Positions 1 to 8,944 of a stretch of DNA of 64,000 nucleotides are shown piece after piece. Below the pieces are notes generated by a model, which did not search any database, had not been told where the DNA came from, and was given only the letters and a program-made list of their open reading frames with translations. Location of the stretch: the NCBI RefSeq assembly GCF_002891535.1, contig NZ_PDZR01000006.1:62001-126000 (forward strand), given 5' to 3'. This DNA is from Methylocella silvestris. Lineage in GTDB: Bacteria; Pseudomonadota; Alphaproteobacteria; Rhizobiales; Beijerinckiaceae. How positions within the stretch are numbered: position 1 is the stretch's first letter; every line of letters starts with the position of its first letter. A program made the translations under genes and the position numbers.

Positions 1-2
1 GC

Positions 3-1037
3 GCGACCGACGCCTTGCGCCAGCCCGGCTCCTCGTTCAAGCCCTTCGTCTATCTGACGGCGCTGATGACCGGAAAGTTCAAGCCGACGACCATCGTCGT
101 CGACGCGCCGATCTGCATCGGCAATTGGTGCCCGCGCAATTACAAGAACACTTATGCCGGTTCGCTGCCGCTTGTAACGGCGCTGGCGCGCTCATTAAAC
201 ACCGTCGCGGTGCGCCTCTCCGTCGCGATCGGCGCCGCCGATTCCGTTCCGGGGCACAATAATGTCTTTGAAAGCGCCAAACGCGGCCGCGCCAAGATCG
301 TCGAGACGGCGCGCGCGATGGGCCTGACGACGCCTCTCGTCGATACGGTCTCGCTGCCGATCGGCGCGGCAGAAGTGACGGTGATCGATATGGCCTCAGC
401 CTATTGCACCTTCGCCAATGGCGGGCTGCGCGCGCCGCCCTTCGCCGCCGTGCAGATCTTGAATGGCCGCGGCGACGAGATCTACCGCCATGACCGCGAC
501 GGTCCGCAGCCGCGCCAGATCATCCCGCGCGAGACCATTGAAACGATGGTCTCGATGATGACGCAAGTCGTCCAGGCCGGCACCGGCAAGCGCGCGCAGC
601 TCGACAATATCGAGGTCGCCGGCAAGACAGGCACGACCAATGGCTATAAGGACGCGTGGTTCATCGGCTACACGGGCAATTATGTCGCGGCTGTCTGGTT
701 CGGCAATGACGACGATACGCCAATGGAAAAAATGACCGGCGGCTCGCTCCCTGCCGGCACATGGCATGACATCATGGCCTATGCCCATCAGGGGATCGAA
801 TTGAAGCCGCTGCCGGGACGTCCGGCGCCAACCGGCCCCGCTCCCGTGGCGGCGGCCGGCGCCACGGCCGCGGGCGCGCCGCAGCGGCCGGCGAGCCTGT
901 CGTCGCGCTCGGCCGAGACGCTGCGCGCGATCGGCGCGGCGATGACGGACGCCGAGAAGCGGCGGGAAGCCGCCGGGCTCGGGGCCGCCAGCGCCGCCTC
1001 CGTCTCGCATCCCAGCGCGCCGCCCGGCGGCGGTTGA
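3..1037 (+). CDS. Penicillin-binding protein 1A family, C-terminal transpeptidase part (5' end outside window)
   Basis: Class A penicillin-binding protein that cross-links peptidoglycan in the periplasm. The frame is open to the left edge (Ala-Thr-Asp-Ala precede LRQPGSSFKPF), so the glycosyltransferase domain and the start lie outside the window. The three transpeptidase motifs are visible: the SxxK active serine in GSSFKP near the left edge, SxN in RSLNTVAV, and KTGTTNG followed by DAWFIGYTGNYVAAVWFGND. The C-terminal tail is Ala/Pro-rich and low-complexity. Family assignment is firm; PBP1A rather than another class A subtype is inferred from the QPGSSFKPFVY context. Confidence 0.93.
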   Translation, partial: ATDALRQPGSSFKPFVYLTALMTGKFKPTTIVVDAPICIGNWCPRNYKNTYAGSLPLVTALARSLNTVAVRLSVAIGAADSVPGHNNVFESAKRGRAKIVETARAMGLTTPLVDTVSLPIGAAEVTVIDMASAYCTFANGGLRAPPFAAVQILNGRGDEIYRHDRDGPQPRQIIPRETIETMVSMMTQVVQAGTGKRAQLDNIEVAGKTGTTNGYKDAWFIGYTGNYVAAVWFGNDDDTPMEKMTGGSLPAGTWHDIMAYAHQGIELKPLPGRPAPTGPAPVAAAGATAAGAPQRPASLSSRSAETLRAIGAAMTDAEKRREAAGLGAASAASVSHPSAPPGGG

Positions 1038-1137
1038 CTGACCGCGCGAATTTGACCTGCCGCCGCGCGGCGCGCCACAATAAAATGCAAATCACGAGCT
1101 CATGCATTGCGTCCCGCCCTACAGGTAGACAGGCTCC

Positions 1138-1716
1138 GTGATTCTCATCGGCAAATTCATTCTCGCTGCTCTTGTCGGCGCCCTCATCGGTCTCGGCCTC
1201 ACTTCCGCGGCGTTGCAAAACGACTTCGGCTTCGGGGCCGTGACCGCCGGGCCATGGACGGCGTGGCCGCGGAACGGCGGCCGCGGCGTCGATCCTTACG
1301 CCCGCGCGATGCTGGCAAAGTCCGGCGAAATCCCGCTCGGCTCCTCCGAGGGCCTGAGTTTTATCGCGCGCGCCGACAGCGGGGGGCGCCGTCTTGAGCC
1401 GGGATGCGATTATATCGTCAGCGGACCGACGCCGCAGGCGCGTTACTGGACGCTGACCGTGATGACCCCGCAAGGCAAGCTCCTGGCGAATCCCTCCGGC
1501 CGCAGCGGCTTCACCTCGAGCGAAATCTTGCGCGCGGCGGACGGCAGTTTCGCCATCGCGCTATCGCGCCGCGCGAGGCCGGGCAACTGGATTCCGCTCG
1601 CCGAAAACGATCCCTTCATCCTCGATCTGCGCCTCTATGAATCGGAGTTCAGCACGTCGATGCTCGCGTTCGACGCAGCCAACCTGCCGACCATTGCAAG
1701 GGAGGTCTGCCGGTGA
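1138..1716 (+). CDS. DUF1214 domain small membrane-anchored protein
   Basis: A 192-residue protein with a GTG start. It has an N-terminal hydrophobic segment (about residues 3-25) followed by a beta-rich region, YIVSGPTPQARYWTLTVM and later IALSRRARPGNWIPL, which resembles the DUF1214 domain. It is likely anchored in the inner membrane and faces the periplasm. The next gene starts 4 bases before its stop codon, so the two are probably translationally coupled. Longer DUF1254-DUF1214 proteins carry both domains on one chain; here they are separate and in reverse order. Biochemical function is unknown. Confidence 0.8.
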   Translation: MILIGKFILAALVGALIGLGLTSAALQNDFGFGAVTAGPWTAWPRNGGRGVDPYARAMLAKSGEIPLGSSEGLSFIARADSGGRRLEPGCDYIVSGPTPQARYWTLTVMTPQGKLLANPSGRSGFTSSEILRAADGSFAIALSRRARPGNWIPLAENDPFILDLRLYESEFSTSMLAFDAANLPTIAREVCR

Positions 1717-2294
1717 ACAGGCTTGACCGATTTCTCGCCGGCCTGCTCTGGTTGCTCGGCGTGGCGCTGGTGGCGGTAGCGGTCCATCTCATCGCCGTCT
1801 TCGACCTACCAAGGCGCCTCGGCAATGATCCAATGAGCCGCCTTTCGGTTCTGGCGAAGCCCGGCGAGATGAGCCAGTTGCCGCTTGCAAGACCCGGCGC
1901 CGAATGGGCTCCCTTTTCAGATCCCGCCGTGGCGCAGGGCGTCTGCCTCTATGATCTGACGCGCGCGCCGGTGCGCGTTTCCGGCGAGGTCGACGCCGAC
2001 CGCATGCTGACGCTTTCCTTCCGCACGCCGTCGGGCGAAATCTTCTATTCGATGACGGACCGGGCCGCGCAGCATGGCAAGATCGACGTGCTGCTCCTGA
2101 CGAGCGAACAGTTGGAAGCGCTCGAGGCCGACAGCGAGGACGATGACGAGCCGGCGCAGGAACTCCGTCTCATCGCGCCCGCGGCCAAGGGATTCGTGCT
2201 CGTCAACGCGCTCGCGGCTTTTCCCAGCGAGGCGGAGGAGTCGCGCCAGCGCGTGAAGGCGATAACCTGCGCGCCCGAGGCGCCGCTGGATTGA
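1713..2294 (+). CDS. DUF1254 domain small membrane-anchored protein
   Basis: A 193-residue protein with a GTG start that overlaps the end of the preceding DUF1214 gene. Residues 8-30 form one hydrophobic segment (LAGLLWLLGVALVAVAVHLIAVF). The rest contains DPAVAQGVCLYDLTRAPVRV and LTLSFRTPSGEIFYSMTDR, which resemble the short alphaproteobacterial DUF1254 family. An acidic stretch (ADSEDDDEPAQ) lies near residue 145. The overlap and matching topology suggest the two products act together in the envelope. Function is not known. Confidence 0.78.
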   Translation: MNRLDRFLAGLLWLLGVALVAVAVHLIAVFDLPRRLGNDPMSRLSVLAKPGEMSQLPLARPGAEWAPFSDPAVAQGVCLYDLTRAPVRVSGEVDADRMLTLSFRTPSGEIFYSMTDRAAQHGKIDVLLLTSEQLEALEADSEDDDEPAQELRLIAPAAKGFVLVNALAAFPSEAEESRQRVKAITCAPEAPLD

Positions 2295-2454
2295 TGTTGA
2301 CGCGGCGGTTTTCGCCAGCAGTTGGAGCGATCGAAGGACGAAAGCGCTCGATCTTATCCCGGCGTATTTGCCGATCGCGGATTCTGCAATATCGGCGAGA
2401 AAAATATTCCAGACCATCGCGGACCGACAGCGCGCCCGCGCCGCTGCGCCGGCT

Positions 2455-2664
2455 TCAAGATTGCGCGTGGGTTTCCCCGTGGCGAGAAGAGGCCGCGGCC
2501 GCGATCGCCTCCTCATGCGGCGATGCTTTTCGCCGGCGGAAATTGGCCGTTTCCGCCATGACTTCCCGGCGAACGCCGGTGAAGAAGAGGATCTCGCCCG
2601 ACTTCGAAGGACGCGAGATCCGGCTTTTCCGCGCCGGCAATTTGAAGGCTAAAAGCTCACCCAT
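2455..2664 (-). CDS. Small conserved-looking protein, unknown function
   Basis: A 69-residue protein starting MGELLAFKLPARKS. A GGAG sequence lies 9 bases before this ATG. An in-frame ATG three codons upstream (2673) directly abuts the GGAG and is less likely. The core GEILFFTGVRRE recalls small rhizobial proteins with an ILFFTGVRYER motif; this is from memory and untested. The C-terminal third is Ala/Ser-rich and charged, and may be poorly conserved. It stands alone between the DUF1254 gene and a DUF2267 gene. No function can be assigned. Confidence 0.5.
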   Translation of the reverse strand: MGELLAFKLPARKSRISRPSKSGEILFFTGVRREVMAETANFRRRKASPHEEAIAAAASSRHGETHAQS

Positions 2665-3001
2665 CTCAGTCATCTCCGAACGGTGTCCTGCTCGCTCGCC
2701 GAGCCCCGATCTTGCCACTTCCATCACAGTACCGCGTCGCGCTTGCCGAAGTTTCACGGGCCGTTTCACAAACAGAGCAATTAATTAAACGTTCGATACA
2801 AGAGCGACAGGAGCAGTTTAACGGTCCCTGCGGCGCCGGCTGTGAGCGATCGCACCTTCCAGTCAGGGCCCGCCGACCGGTCGCGATCCCGACGCTCCGG
2901 CCGGCATTGAAAGTGGACGGCCAGATGACGAGCCTGCGCCAGGAAACTGGGCTGGAGCTTGCCTTTCCGCAGCGTCGCAGCGACCGCCGGTTCGGCGGCG
3001 G
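2665..3001. other. Intergenic stretch, no gene seen
   Basis: These 337 bases lie between two minus-strand genes. Short open frames exist on both strands but have no ribosome binding site or family resemblance. An AT-rich patch near 2770-2820 (caattaattaaacgttcg) is the only compositional feature and could hold the promoter of the small minus-strand gene. Confidence 0.5.
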
Positions 3002-3382
3002 TCAGAGCAACTGGCTGAGGCCGGGAATGCCGGCGGCGGCGGCCCGCACGCGCTCCGCGCCCGCCTTCTCTTCGGCATAGGCGAAGAGTTCACGGCCGAC
3101 CTCCTGCATTTGCGCCATCGAGAGTCCGAGTCCCGACAGCCGCGCGGCAAGACCCATGAGGCCGCCGCCCATCATCCCCATCAGACCGGACAGCATGCCG
3201 TTATTTTCGGCGACCGAGGCGGCGGCGGCCTCTGCGGCGCCAGGGAAGCGGCCGAACAGATCGTCGATCTTGTCCTGCGGTCCGTCCTTGCGCAAAAACG
3301 CCAGGATCGCGCCGACAGCCTTTCGCGCCGTTTCGGTGTCGACGCCGGCGGTGGCGGAAATTCGGGCAATGAGATCTTCCAT
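3002..3382 (-). CDS. DUF2267-like small protein
   Basis: A 126-residue protein. The ATG at 3382 (MEDLIARISATAGVDTE) is preferred over an in-frame GTG at 3391 because AAAGGA lies at a better distance. The N-terminal half (EDLIARISATAGVDTETARKAV, then AILAFLRKDGP) matches the helical DUF2267 pattern: a short repeat that ends in a leucine-rich helix. The middle is Gly/Met-rich (GLMGMMGGGLMGLA). It has no signal peptide and is probably cytoplasmic. Function is unknown. Confidence 0.7.
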   Translation of the reverse strand: MEDLIARISATAGVDTETARKAVGAILAFLRKDGPQDKIDDLFGRFPGAAEAAAASVAENNGMLSGLMGMMGGGLMGLAARLSGLGLSMAQMQEVGRELFAYAEEKAGAERVRAAAAGIPGLSQLL

Positions 3383-3737
3383 GAAAGCCACCGTCCTTTG
3401 AAGAAACGCCGCAGGCGATCGGCGCGATCAAGCGCAACATATGCGGCGAAGCAAACACGGCGCGAGCCAAGCCGCGAACCATGGAAAAATCAAGAGGCGC
3501 AAAAGCGCGCCAGTCCACCGAATGGATGCATCGGTCGAAAAGGAATGTCTTCAGATTCAAAAGCTTGAGCAAGTTTCTTTGGCGATCGCAGCGATTCAAT
3601 CTGATCGGAACCGGCTCTGGCGGCAATCGAAGAAGCGCCGGTTTTGTCATCGAAGCGTCGCGCAGCGGCGATAGGCAAGGGCGCCGCCGGCGAGTTTCCG
3701 CGCCGGGTTCGCGCGCGGCGTGCAATCTTAAGGAGCG
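3383..3737. other. Intergenic stretch between divergent genes
   Basis: These 355 bases separate the DUF2267-like gene (minus) from the phosphate transporter gene (plus) and must hold both promoters. I see no convincing coding frame, palindrome or clear Pho box. AAGGAG at 3730-3735 is the ribosome binding site of the transporter. Confidence 0.5.
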
Positions 3738-5363
3738 ATGATGACGTCCCTCTCCTCGTCGGAGATTTTGGCGCAGCCGAAGCCGCATTCGGCGAAACCA
3801 GACCTCAACAAACCCATGTCGATGAAGACGGTCGTGGTTCTTCTCGCGGTTCTCGCGCTGGGCCTGTTCTTCACCGCTTTCAGCATTTTCAGGGATATTG
3901 AGGCCTCAGGCTCGCCCGTCACCAGCCTGCTGCCGTTTCTTCTTCTCGGCCTCGCGCTTCTGATCGCGCTCGGATTCGAATTCGTCAACGGCTTTCACGA
4001 CACCGCCAATGCGGTCGCGACCGTCATCTACACCCATTCGCTTGCGCCATCGATCGCCGTTGTTTGGTCGGGCCTGTTTAATTTTCTTGGCGTCCTGTTT
4101 TCGACAGGGGCGGTCGCGTTCGGCATCGTTTCACTGTTGCCGGTGGAGCTGATCCTGCAGGTTGGCTCCGACGCCGGCTTCGCCATGGTCTTCGCCATGC
4201 TGATCGCGGCGATCATCTGGAATTTGGGCACCTGGTGGCTCGGCTTGCCGGCGTCGAGTTCGCATACGCTGATCGGCTCGATCATCGGCGTTGGCGTCGC
4301 CAATGCGCTGATGCGCGGGCGCGACGGCACGTCCGGCGTCGACTGGGGCAAGGCGACGGAAATCGGCTATGCGCTGCTGCTTTCGCCCGCGGTCGGATTC
4401 ATCGCCGCCGGCCTTCTGTTGCTGACCATGAAGGTGCTGATCAAACGGCCGGAGCTCTACAGTGAGCCGAAGGCCAACGCCGCGCCGCCGCTGTGGATCC
4501 GCGGACTTTTGATCTTCACCTCGGCAGGCGTCTCCTTCGCGCATGGCTCGAACGACGGTCAGAAGGGCATGGGCCTCATCATGCTGATCCTGATCGGCAC
4601 GGTTCCGACCGCCTATGCGCTGAACCGCGCCCTGCCGGAAAGCCAGATCGCCAGTTTCATCGAAACCTCCGCCGCGGCCTCGAAAGTGGTCGAGACGGTC
4701 GCTGGCGGCCATCACATCATCGGCGATCCGCGCCCGGCCGTCACCGCCTATGTCGCCTCGCATGAATTCAACGAGGGTACGCTGCCGTCCCTCGCCGTGC
4801 TGATCCGCGAGATCGCCGACCAGATCCAGCACTATGGCTCGATTGCGAAGATCCCGGCCGCCACCGTTGGCAACACGCGAAACGACATGTATCTCGCCTC
4901 GGAAGCGGTCCGGGTGCTGCAAAAGGACAAATCGAGCGACCTCTCGAAGGCCGATCTTTCGGTCCTCGCGACCTATAAGAAGGGCCTCGACGCGGCGACC
5001 AAATTCATCCCCGACTGGGTGAAAGTGTCGGTGGCCATCGCGCTTGGCCTTGGCACGATGATCGGATGGAAGCGGATCGTCATCACCGTCGGCGAGAAAA
5101 TCGGCAAGACGCATCTGACCTATGGTCAGGGCGCCGCCGCCGAAATCGTCGCCATGGCGACGATCGGCGCCGCCGACAGCTTCGGCCTGCCCGTCTCGAC
5201 GACGCATGTTCTGTCCTCCGGCGTCGCCGGCACCATGGCGGCGAACGGCTCCGGCGTGCAGATGTCGACGATCCGCAGCCTTGCGCTCGCCTGGGTGCTG
5301 ACGCTGCCCTGCGCCATCGCCCTTTCGGCGCTGCTGTTCTTTATTTTCCGCCATGTGTTCTAG
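3738..5363 (+). CDS. pit: Inorganic phosphate transporter, Pit family
   Basis: Low-affinity phosphate (metal-phosphate) symporter of the inner membrane. The 541-residue chain holds both PHO4 signature halves: FVNGFHDTANAVAT near residues 82-95 and FAHGSNDGQKGMG near 267. Each is followed by a serine-rich re-entrant motif (LPASSSHTLIGS; GLPVSTTHVLSSG). A soluble insertion of about 130 residues separates the halves. Two tandem ATGs follow AAGGAG; the second (3741) has the better spacing, so the product may lack one Met. The gene stands alone and ends just before a bidirectional terminator. Confidence 0.93.
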   Translation: MMTSLSSSEILAQPKPHSAKPDLNKPMSMKTVVVLLAVLALGLFFTAFSIFRDIEASGSPVTSLLPFLLLGLALLIALGFEFVNGFHDTANAVATVIYTHSLAPSIAVVWSGLFNFLGVLFSTGAVAFGIVSLLPVELILQVGSDAGFAMVFAMLIAAIIWNLGTWWLGLPASSSHTLIGSIIGVGVANALMRGRDGTSGVDWGKATEIGYALLLSPAVGFIAAGLLLLTMKVLIKRPELYSEPKANAAPPLWIRGLLIFTSAGVSFAHGSNDGQKGMGLIMLILIGTVPTAYALNRALPESQIASFIETSAAASKVVETVAGGHHIIGDPRPAVTAYVASHEFNEGTLPSLAVLIREIADQIQHYGSIAKIPAATVGNTRNDMYLASEAVRVLQKDKSSDLSKADLSVLATYKKGLDAATKFIPDWVKVSVAIALGLGTMIGWKRIVITVGEKIGKTHLTYGQGAAAEIVAMATIGAADSFGLPVSTTHVLSSGVAGTMAANGSGVQMSTIRSLALAWVLTLPCAIALSALLFFIFRHVF

Positions 5364-5391
5364 GTAGAGCGCGCTCATTTTTACGCAAAAC

Positions 5392-5426
5392 AAAGGGCGT
5401 GACGGCCGCGGCCGTCACGCCCTTTT
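5392..5426. terminator. Perfect palindrome, likely bidirectional terminator
   Basis: A 34-base perfect inverted repeat centred on ccgcgg: arm aaagggcgtgacgg at 5392 and its complement ending in cccttt. A-rich and T-rich flanks on the two sides give a U-tract in both directions. It lies between the stop codons of two convergent genes, so it probably ends both transcripts. Confidence 0.85.
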
Positions 5427-5467
5427 CACGTCCGGGGGCCGATCTTATCCCGGCTGCGTTCGCGCCC

Positions 5468-6160
5468 TCAGTTAATCGGCAACCCCGATTCCGCGCTGAG
5501 GCTTTTCACGAGAGCCGGCGTCAGTTCGCCGCGGGCCGGGCGGCCGCGGTCGCGCTCATAGCGCTCGATCGCCTGCTTCGTCGAAGCGCCCATTACGCCG
5601 TCCGCCTTCAGCACATAGCCGAGCTTGACCAGGGCTTTCTGCGCCGCCAGCACTGATTTCGAGGCGGCCGGCTGCGCCTCGTGCGGAGCGCCGGTCAGCA
5701 GCAGTTCGGAGATGGCGTCATGCGGCTTTGGCTGCGGCGCCGGAACCGCGGCCGTCGGCGCCTGCGCCTCGCGCGGACGCTGCGCAGGCCTGTCTTCGGC
5801 GCCGCCGCCCGCAGCCTCGGTCTCCGCCCGGATCGGGGCGAATTGCTGCGGCCGCGGCGCCGGGACCGGCGGCGCAGAAGCGGCCGCCTGCGGCTCGGCC
5901 GCGCGCTCCTTGACGGCGCCGAACAGCGGCGCCGGGTGGCGCTCCTTCTGCAGCGTCAAGGCGTTGATGACAATGCCGCCGAGGGCGGCGACGCAGAGCG
6001 CGCTCGCGATCACGCCGAAGAGGCGCCCGGTCGTCCGCCCAGCATGCGGCGAAGCGCGCTTCCGCGCGCCGGCGCTGCTCGTGCGTCTTGCCCGCGGCCT
6101 TGGCTTTGGAGCTTCGCTCAGGATGAAATCATGATCGGCCGCGGCCAAAGCTTCACGCAA
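5468..6160 (-). CDS. Membrane-anchored peptidoglycan-binding domain protein
   Basis: A 230-residue protein. A basic cytoplasmic N-terminus (about residues 1-45) is followed by one transmembrane helix (about 47-68, LFGVIASALCVAALGGIVIN). A long Ala/Pro-rich linker then leads to a C-terminal PG_binding_1-type domain (about 168-225, AAQKALVKLGYVLKADGVMGASTKQAIERYERDRG shown here only in outline as QKALVKLGY and GVMGASTKQAIERYE). The topology suggests an inner-membrane tether reaching the cell wall. Its start overlaps the stop of the upstream histidine kinase gene by 8 bases, so the two form an operon. Confidence 0.82.
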   Translation of the reverse strand: MREALAAADHDFILSEAPKPRPRARRTSSAGARKRASPHAGRTTGRLFGVIASALCVAALGGIVINALTLQKERHPAPLFGAVKERAAEPQAAASAPPVPAPRPQQFAPIRAETEAAGGGAEDRPAQRPREAQAPTAAVPAPQPKPHDAISELLLTGAPHEAQPAASKSVLAAQKALVKLGYVLKADGVMGASTKQAIERYERDRGRPARGELTPALVKSLSAESGLPIN

Positions 6161-7649
6161 TTTTCTTCACCATCACTTTTTGAACGAGATCATGTTCTTC
6201 GTCGCCTCGACGATAGCGCGCAATGGTTTCGATTTCCGCCGATGGTCGCGCCTTGGCGACGTCGGCGCGGCAGTCCACCGGCAGGCGGACGAGGACGCAG
6301 GTGCCCTGATCCGGCTCGCTTGCAACCGCGATCGAGCCGCCATGCAGGCCGACAAGCCCGCTGACGATCGAAAGCCCCAATCCGGTGCCCTCAAACGGCC
6401 GATCCAGCGCGCCCCTGGCCTGAAAGAAGGGATTTCCCAGCCGCGCCAGATCCTGCTCATTGATGCCGACGCCCGAGTCGGCGACGGAGATCAGGAGCGT
6501 GTCATCCTCGATTCTGACGCTGATCGAAACCTCGCCATGGGCTGGCGTGAATTTGACCGCATTGGAAAGCAGATTGATCACGATCTGCTTGCAGGCGCGC
6601 TTGTCGCCGACGACTTCCGGCAGACCTTCGGGACAGAAGCGCTTCAGCGCGATGTGACGCTCCTGCGCCTCCAGCTTGACCATGTCGCAGCAAATTTCGA
6701 CGAGGGGCGCGACGCCGAAATGCGATGGCGACAGATCGAAGGAGCCGGAGTGGATCTTCGACAGGTCGAGGATCGAATTGACCACCGACAGAAGATGCTG
6801 GCCCGAACGATGGATGATCGCCGCATATTCGCGCTGCTTGGCGGGGTCGCGCGGGATCTGTTCCGCATCGCCCAGAATTTCGGAAAAGCCGATGATGGCG
6901 TTCAGCGGCGTTCTCAGCTCATGGCTCACATTGGCGAGAAAATGGTCCTTGGAGAGATCCGTTGCCGCCGCCCGCGCCGAAACAAGCGCGTCCTGGCTCC
7001 AATTCAGCTCGGTGACGTTGCGGAAAATCGCGACGGCGCCGCGTTCCGGCAACTTCCTGCCGCAGCGCCGCGCCCGCATGTCAAGCCAGAGAAAGACAGG
7101 CTCGGCATAGTCGCCGCGATCAAGGCTCGAGGCGCGAAGCCGCAGCGCGACATTGACCGGGGCGTCGCTGAAACTCGCTTCCCCGATCGCCTTGAGAAAG
7201 ATTGGCCGGTCGGCGACATGCACATGCTCAAAGAAGCCGCGCCCCATGAGATCGGCGGCCGGCAGGCCGAACAGGCTTTTGCGATTGCCGGCGATCGAGA
7301 GCACGGCTCCGGCCCGGTCGTGCAGAAGGACGACGTCGCCGACGCTTTCATGCAGACCCGTGAAGCCTGTGGCGGGAAGTTGCGCAGGCGCAACGCGCCT
7401 TTGCCCGCGCAGCCGGCGCATGGCGGCCTTGACGGGCGCGCGCGCAAGGGTCAGGAGCGAGAGCGGCAAAGGCCGCATCCCGCCTCGCTCGCGGTCGCGC
7501 GCCGGCGAGGGATGAGCCGGCGCCGGTCCTTCGGCCGCCTCCCACTCCAGTCGATCGGACTCGATCAAGCGAGAGGCGCGGGGAAGGCGCGCCGCGCCGG
7601 CATGGATGAAGCGCGCGATAAGGGCTTCGAGATTTGAGGGCAAACCCAC
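6153..7649 (-). CDS. PAS sensor histidine kinase, PleC/DivJ-like H box
   Basis: A 498-residue kinase with a GTG start behind GGAG. A PAS-like region spans about residues 95-215. The dimerisation/phosphoacceptor box is HFLANVSHELRTPLNAIIGF with His243. The ATP-binding domain has the N box (INLLSNAVKFTP), G1 (VADSGVGI), F (NPFFQ) and G2 (GTGLGLSI). No transmembrane helix is evident, so it is likely cytoplasmic. The H box closely resembles those of the PleC/DivJ/PdhS kinases that act on DivK, but no response regulator is nearby. It overlaps the downstream peptidoglycan-binding gene. Confidence 0.88.
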   Translation of the reverse strand: MGLPSNLEALIARFIHAGAARLPRASRLIESDRLEWEAAEGPAPAHPSPARDRERGGMRPLPLSLLTLARAPVKAAMRRLRGQRRVAPAQLPATGFTGLHESVGDVVLLHDRAGAVLSIAGNRKSLFGLPAADLMGRGFFEHVHVADRPIFLKAIGEASFSDAPVNVALRLRASSLDRGDYAEPVFLWLDMRARRCGRKLPERGAVAIFRNVTELNWSQDALVSARAAATDLSKDHFLANVSHELRTPLNAIIGFSEILGDAEQIPRDPAKQREYAAIIHRSGQHLLSVVNSILDLSKIHSGSFDLSPSHFGVAPLVEICCDMVKLEAQERHIALKRFCPEGLPEVVGDKRACKQIVINLLSNAVKFTPAHGEVSISVRIEDDTLLISVADSGVGINEQDLARLGNPFFQARGALDRPFEGTGLGLSIVSGLVGLHGGSIAVASEPDQGTCVLVRLPVDCRADVAKARPSAEIETIARYRRGDEEHDLVQKVMVKKIA

Positions 7650-7984
7650 ATTCTGCTCCGCGTCGCCGCGAGTGATGGCGCGGCGGTTCGAGGGGCAGAT
7701 TGGCGCCCGCGTCTTAAGGCCTCCCTAAATTGCCGCGGCGCCTGCGCATCATTGCCGCGCAAAAACCCTGCGGGGAGGCGCGGGGGCCCGGCAAAATGGG
7801 CCTATGGTGTAGGAATCCTTGCGCAATCTCGATCGGAACCAGGACCGCGACGGCGATTCGGCGGTCTGGAGAAATGTTAACGAAGATCGGTCTAAAGCTT
7901 CTGTTTGAGCGCTTGGCGTTCATGATTTGGGATCAACGCCGTCGAAGCGCATGAACGCGATCTCGTCAGGAGCTTAGCCGGTCG
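7650..7984. other. Intergenic stretch between divergent genes
   Basis: These 335 bases separate the histidine kinase gene (minus) from the DUF5330 gene (plus). They should contain both promoters. AGGAG at 7970-7974 is the probable ribosome binding site of the plus-strand gene. I see no convincing open frame or clear regulatory palindrome. Confidence 0.5.
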
Positions 7985-8293
7985 ATGTGGTTTCTCATCC
8001 GATCCGTCTTCTGGCTTGCCATCGTGTTCGCCTGCCTGCCGTGGCCGGAAAATTCGCTGATCCGTCAAATCTCCGCGGCGCTGCAAAGCGGGACCAAGGC
8101 CGCCGTCATGGCCGCGATCGATGAAGCGCGGACCACCGGCGCCATGACCTGCGCCAACGCGCCGGCCGCCTGCCTTGAGGCGGCGGGTCGGCTCGGGCAA
8201 TTCGCCGCAGGCTCCGCCGCGTCCGTTTCAGCGGGGCCTCTCCCAGCCGAGGCAACGCCAAAGCCGCCGCCGCGCCCCGACGGGCCGCGCTGA
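7985..8293 (+). CDS. DUF5330-like small membrane or secreted protein
   Basis: A 102-residue protein. The N-terminus (MWFLIRSVFWLAIVFACLPW) is a single hydrophobic segment, either an anchor or an uncleaved signal. Two cysteines follow in a short segment (TCANAPAAC), and the tail is Pro-rich. The arrangement and the neighbouring SufE and MucR genes match the DUF5330 family found at this locus in other Hyphomicrobiales. The link to that family is from recollection of motif and neighbours. Function is unknown. Confidence 0.65.
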   Translation: MWFLIRSVFWLAIVFACLPWPENSLIRQISAALQSGTKAAVMAAIDEARTTGAMTCANAPAACLEAAGRLGQFAAGSAASVSAGPLPAEATPKPPPRPDGPR

Positions 8294-8406
8294 AAAACGG
8301 GGCGGATCCAAAGCCCTGATACGCTTGGCCGCAGATTTTTCTTTCGCCCCTTCGCGCTTGCGCACATATAAAGAAAAATCCGGACTTCCAGCCAGCGCGC
8401 GTCGCC

Positions 8407-8835
8407 ATGACCCTTGACGAGATTATTGAGAATTTCACCTATCTTGAAGAATGGGACGATCGTTATCGTTACCTGATCGAACTCGGCCGCACGCTAGAGC
8501 CGATCGACGAAGCCGCCCATAATGATCTGAACAAGGTGCGCGGCTGCGCCAGCCAGGTCTGGATCGAGACCTCGACCGCATCCGATCCGGCCGGGCAACG
8601 CGTTCTGACCTTCAGGGGCGATAGCGACGCGCATATCGTGCGCGGCCTTGTCGCGCTGACGCTTGCGCTTTATTCCGGCCGTACGCCAGAAACGATCCTT
8701 GCGACCGACGCGCAGGAGCTTTTCAAATCGCTTGGGTTATCGGCTCATTTGACGCCGCAGCGCAGCAATGGCGTCCGCGCCATGGTCGAGCGCATCAAGA
8801 CGGACGCCCGCAGCGCCTCCGCCAACGCGGCCTGA
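8407..8835 (+). CDS. sufE: SufE family cysteine desulfurase sulfur acceptor
   Basis: SufE accepts persulfide sulfur from the cysteine desulfurase SufS and passes it to the Fe-S scaffold in the cytoplasm. The 142-residue length is normal for the family. The acceptor cysteine is in KVRGCASQVWIE (about residue 51), and the N-terminal EIIENFTYLEEWDDRYRYLIELG is characteristic. The suf operon itself is not in the window; this copy sits between a DUF5330 gene and mucR. Confidence 0.93.
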   Translation: MTLDEIIENFTYLEEWDDRYRYLIELGRTLEPIDEAAHNDLNKVRGCASQVWIETSTASDPAGQRVLTFRGDSDAHIVRGLVALTLALYSGRTPETILATDAQELFKSLGLSAHLTPQRSNGVRAMVERIKTDARSASANAA

Positions 8836-8944
8836 CCCCGTTCGCCTGCCGCCACGGATGCGCTTCTGGCAAAATGAAGAGCGCGAAAACTGACGCGTCC
8901 TTGAAGATCCCGGCCGAGGCCGAGGCCGAGGAAGCTGCGCAGAG

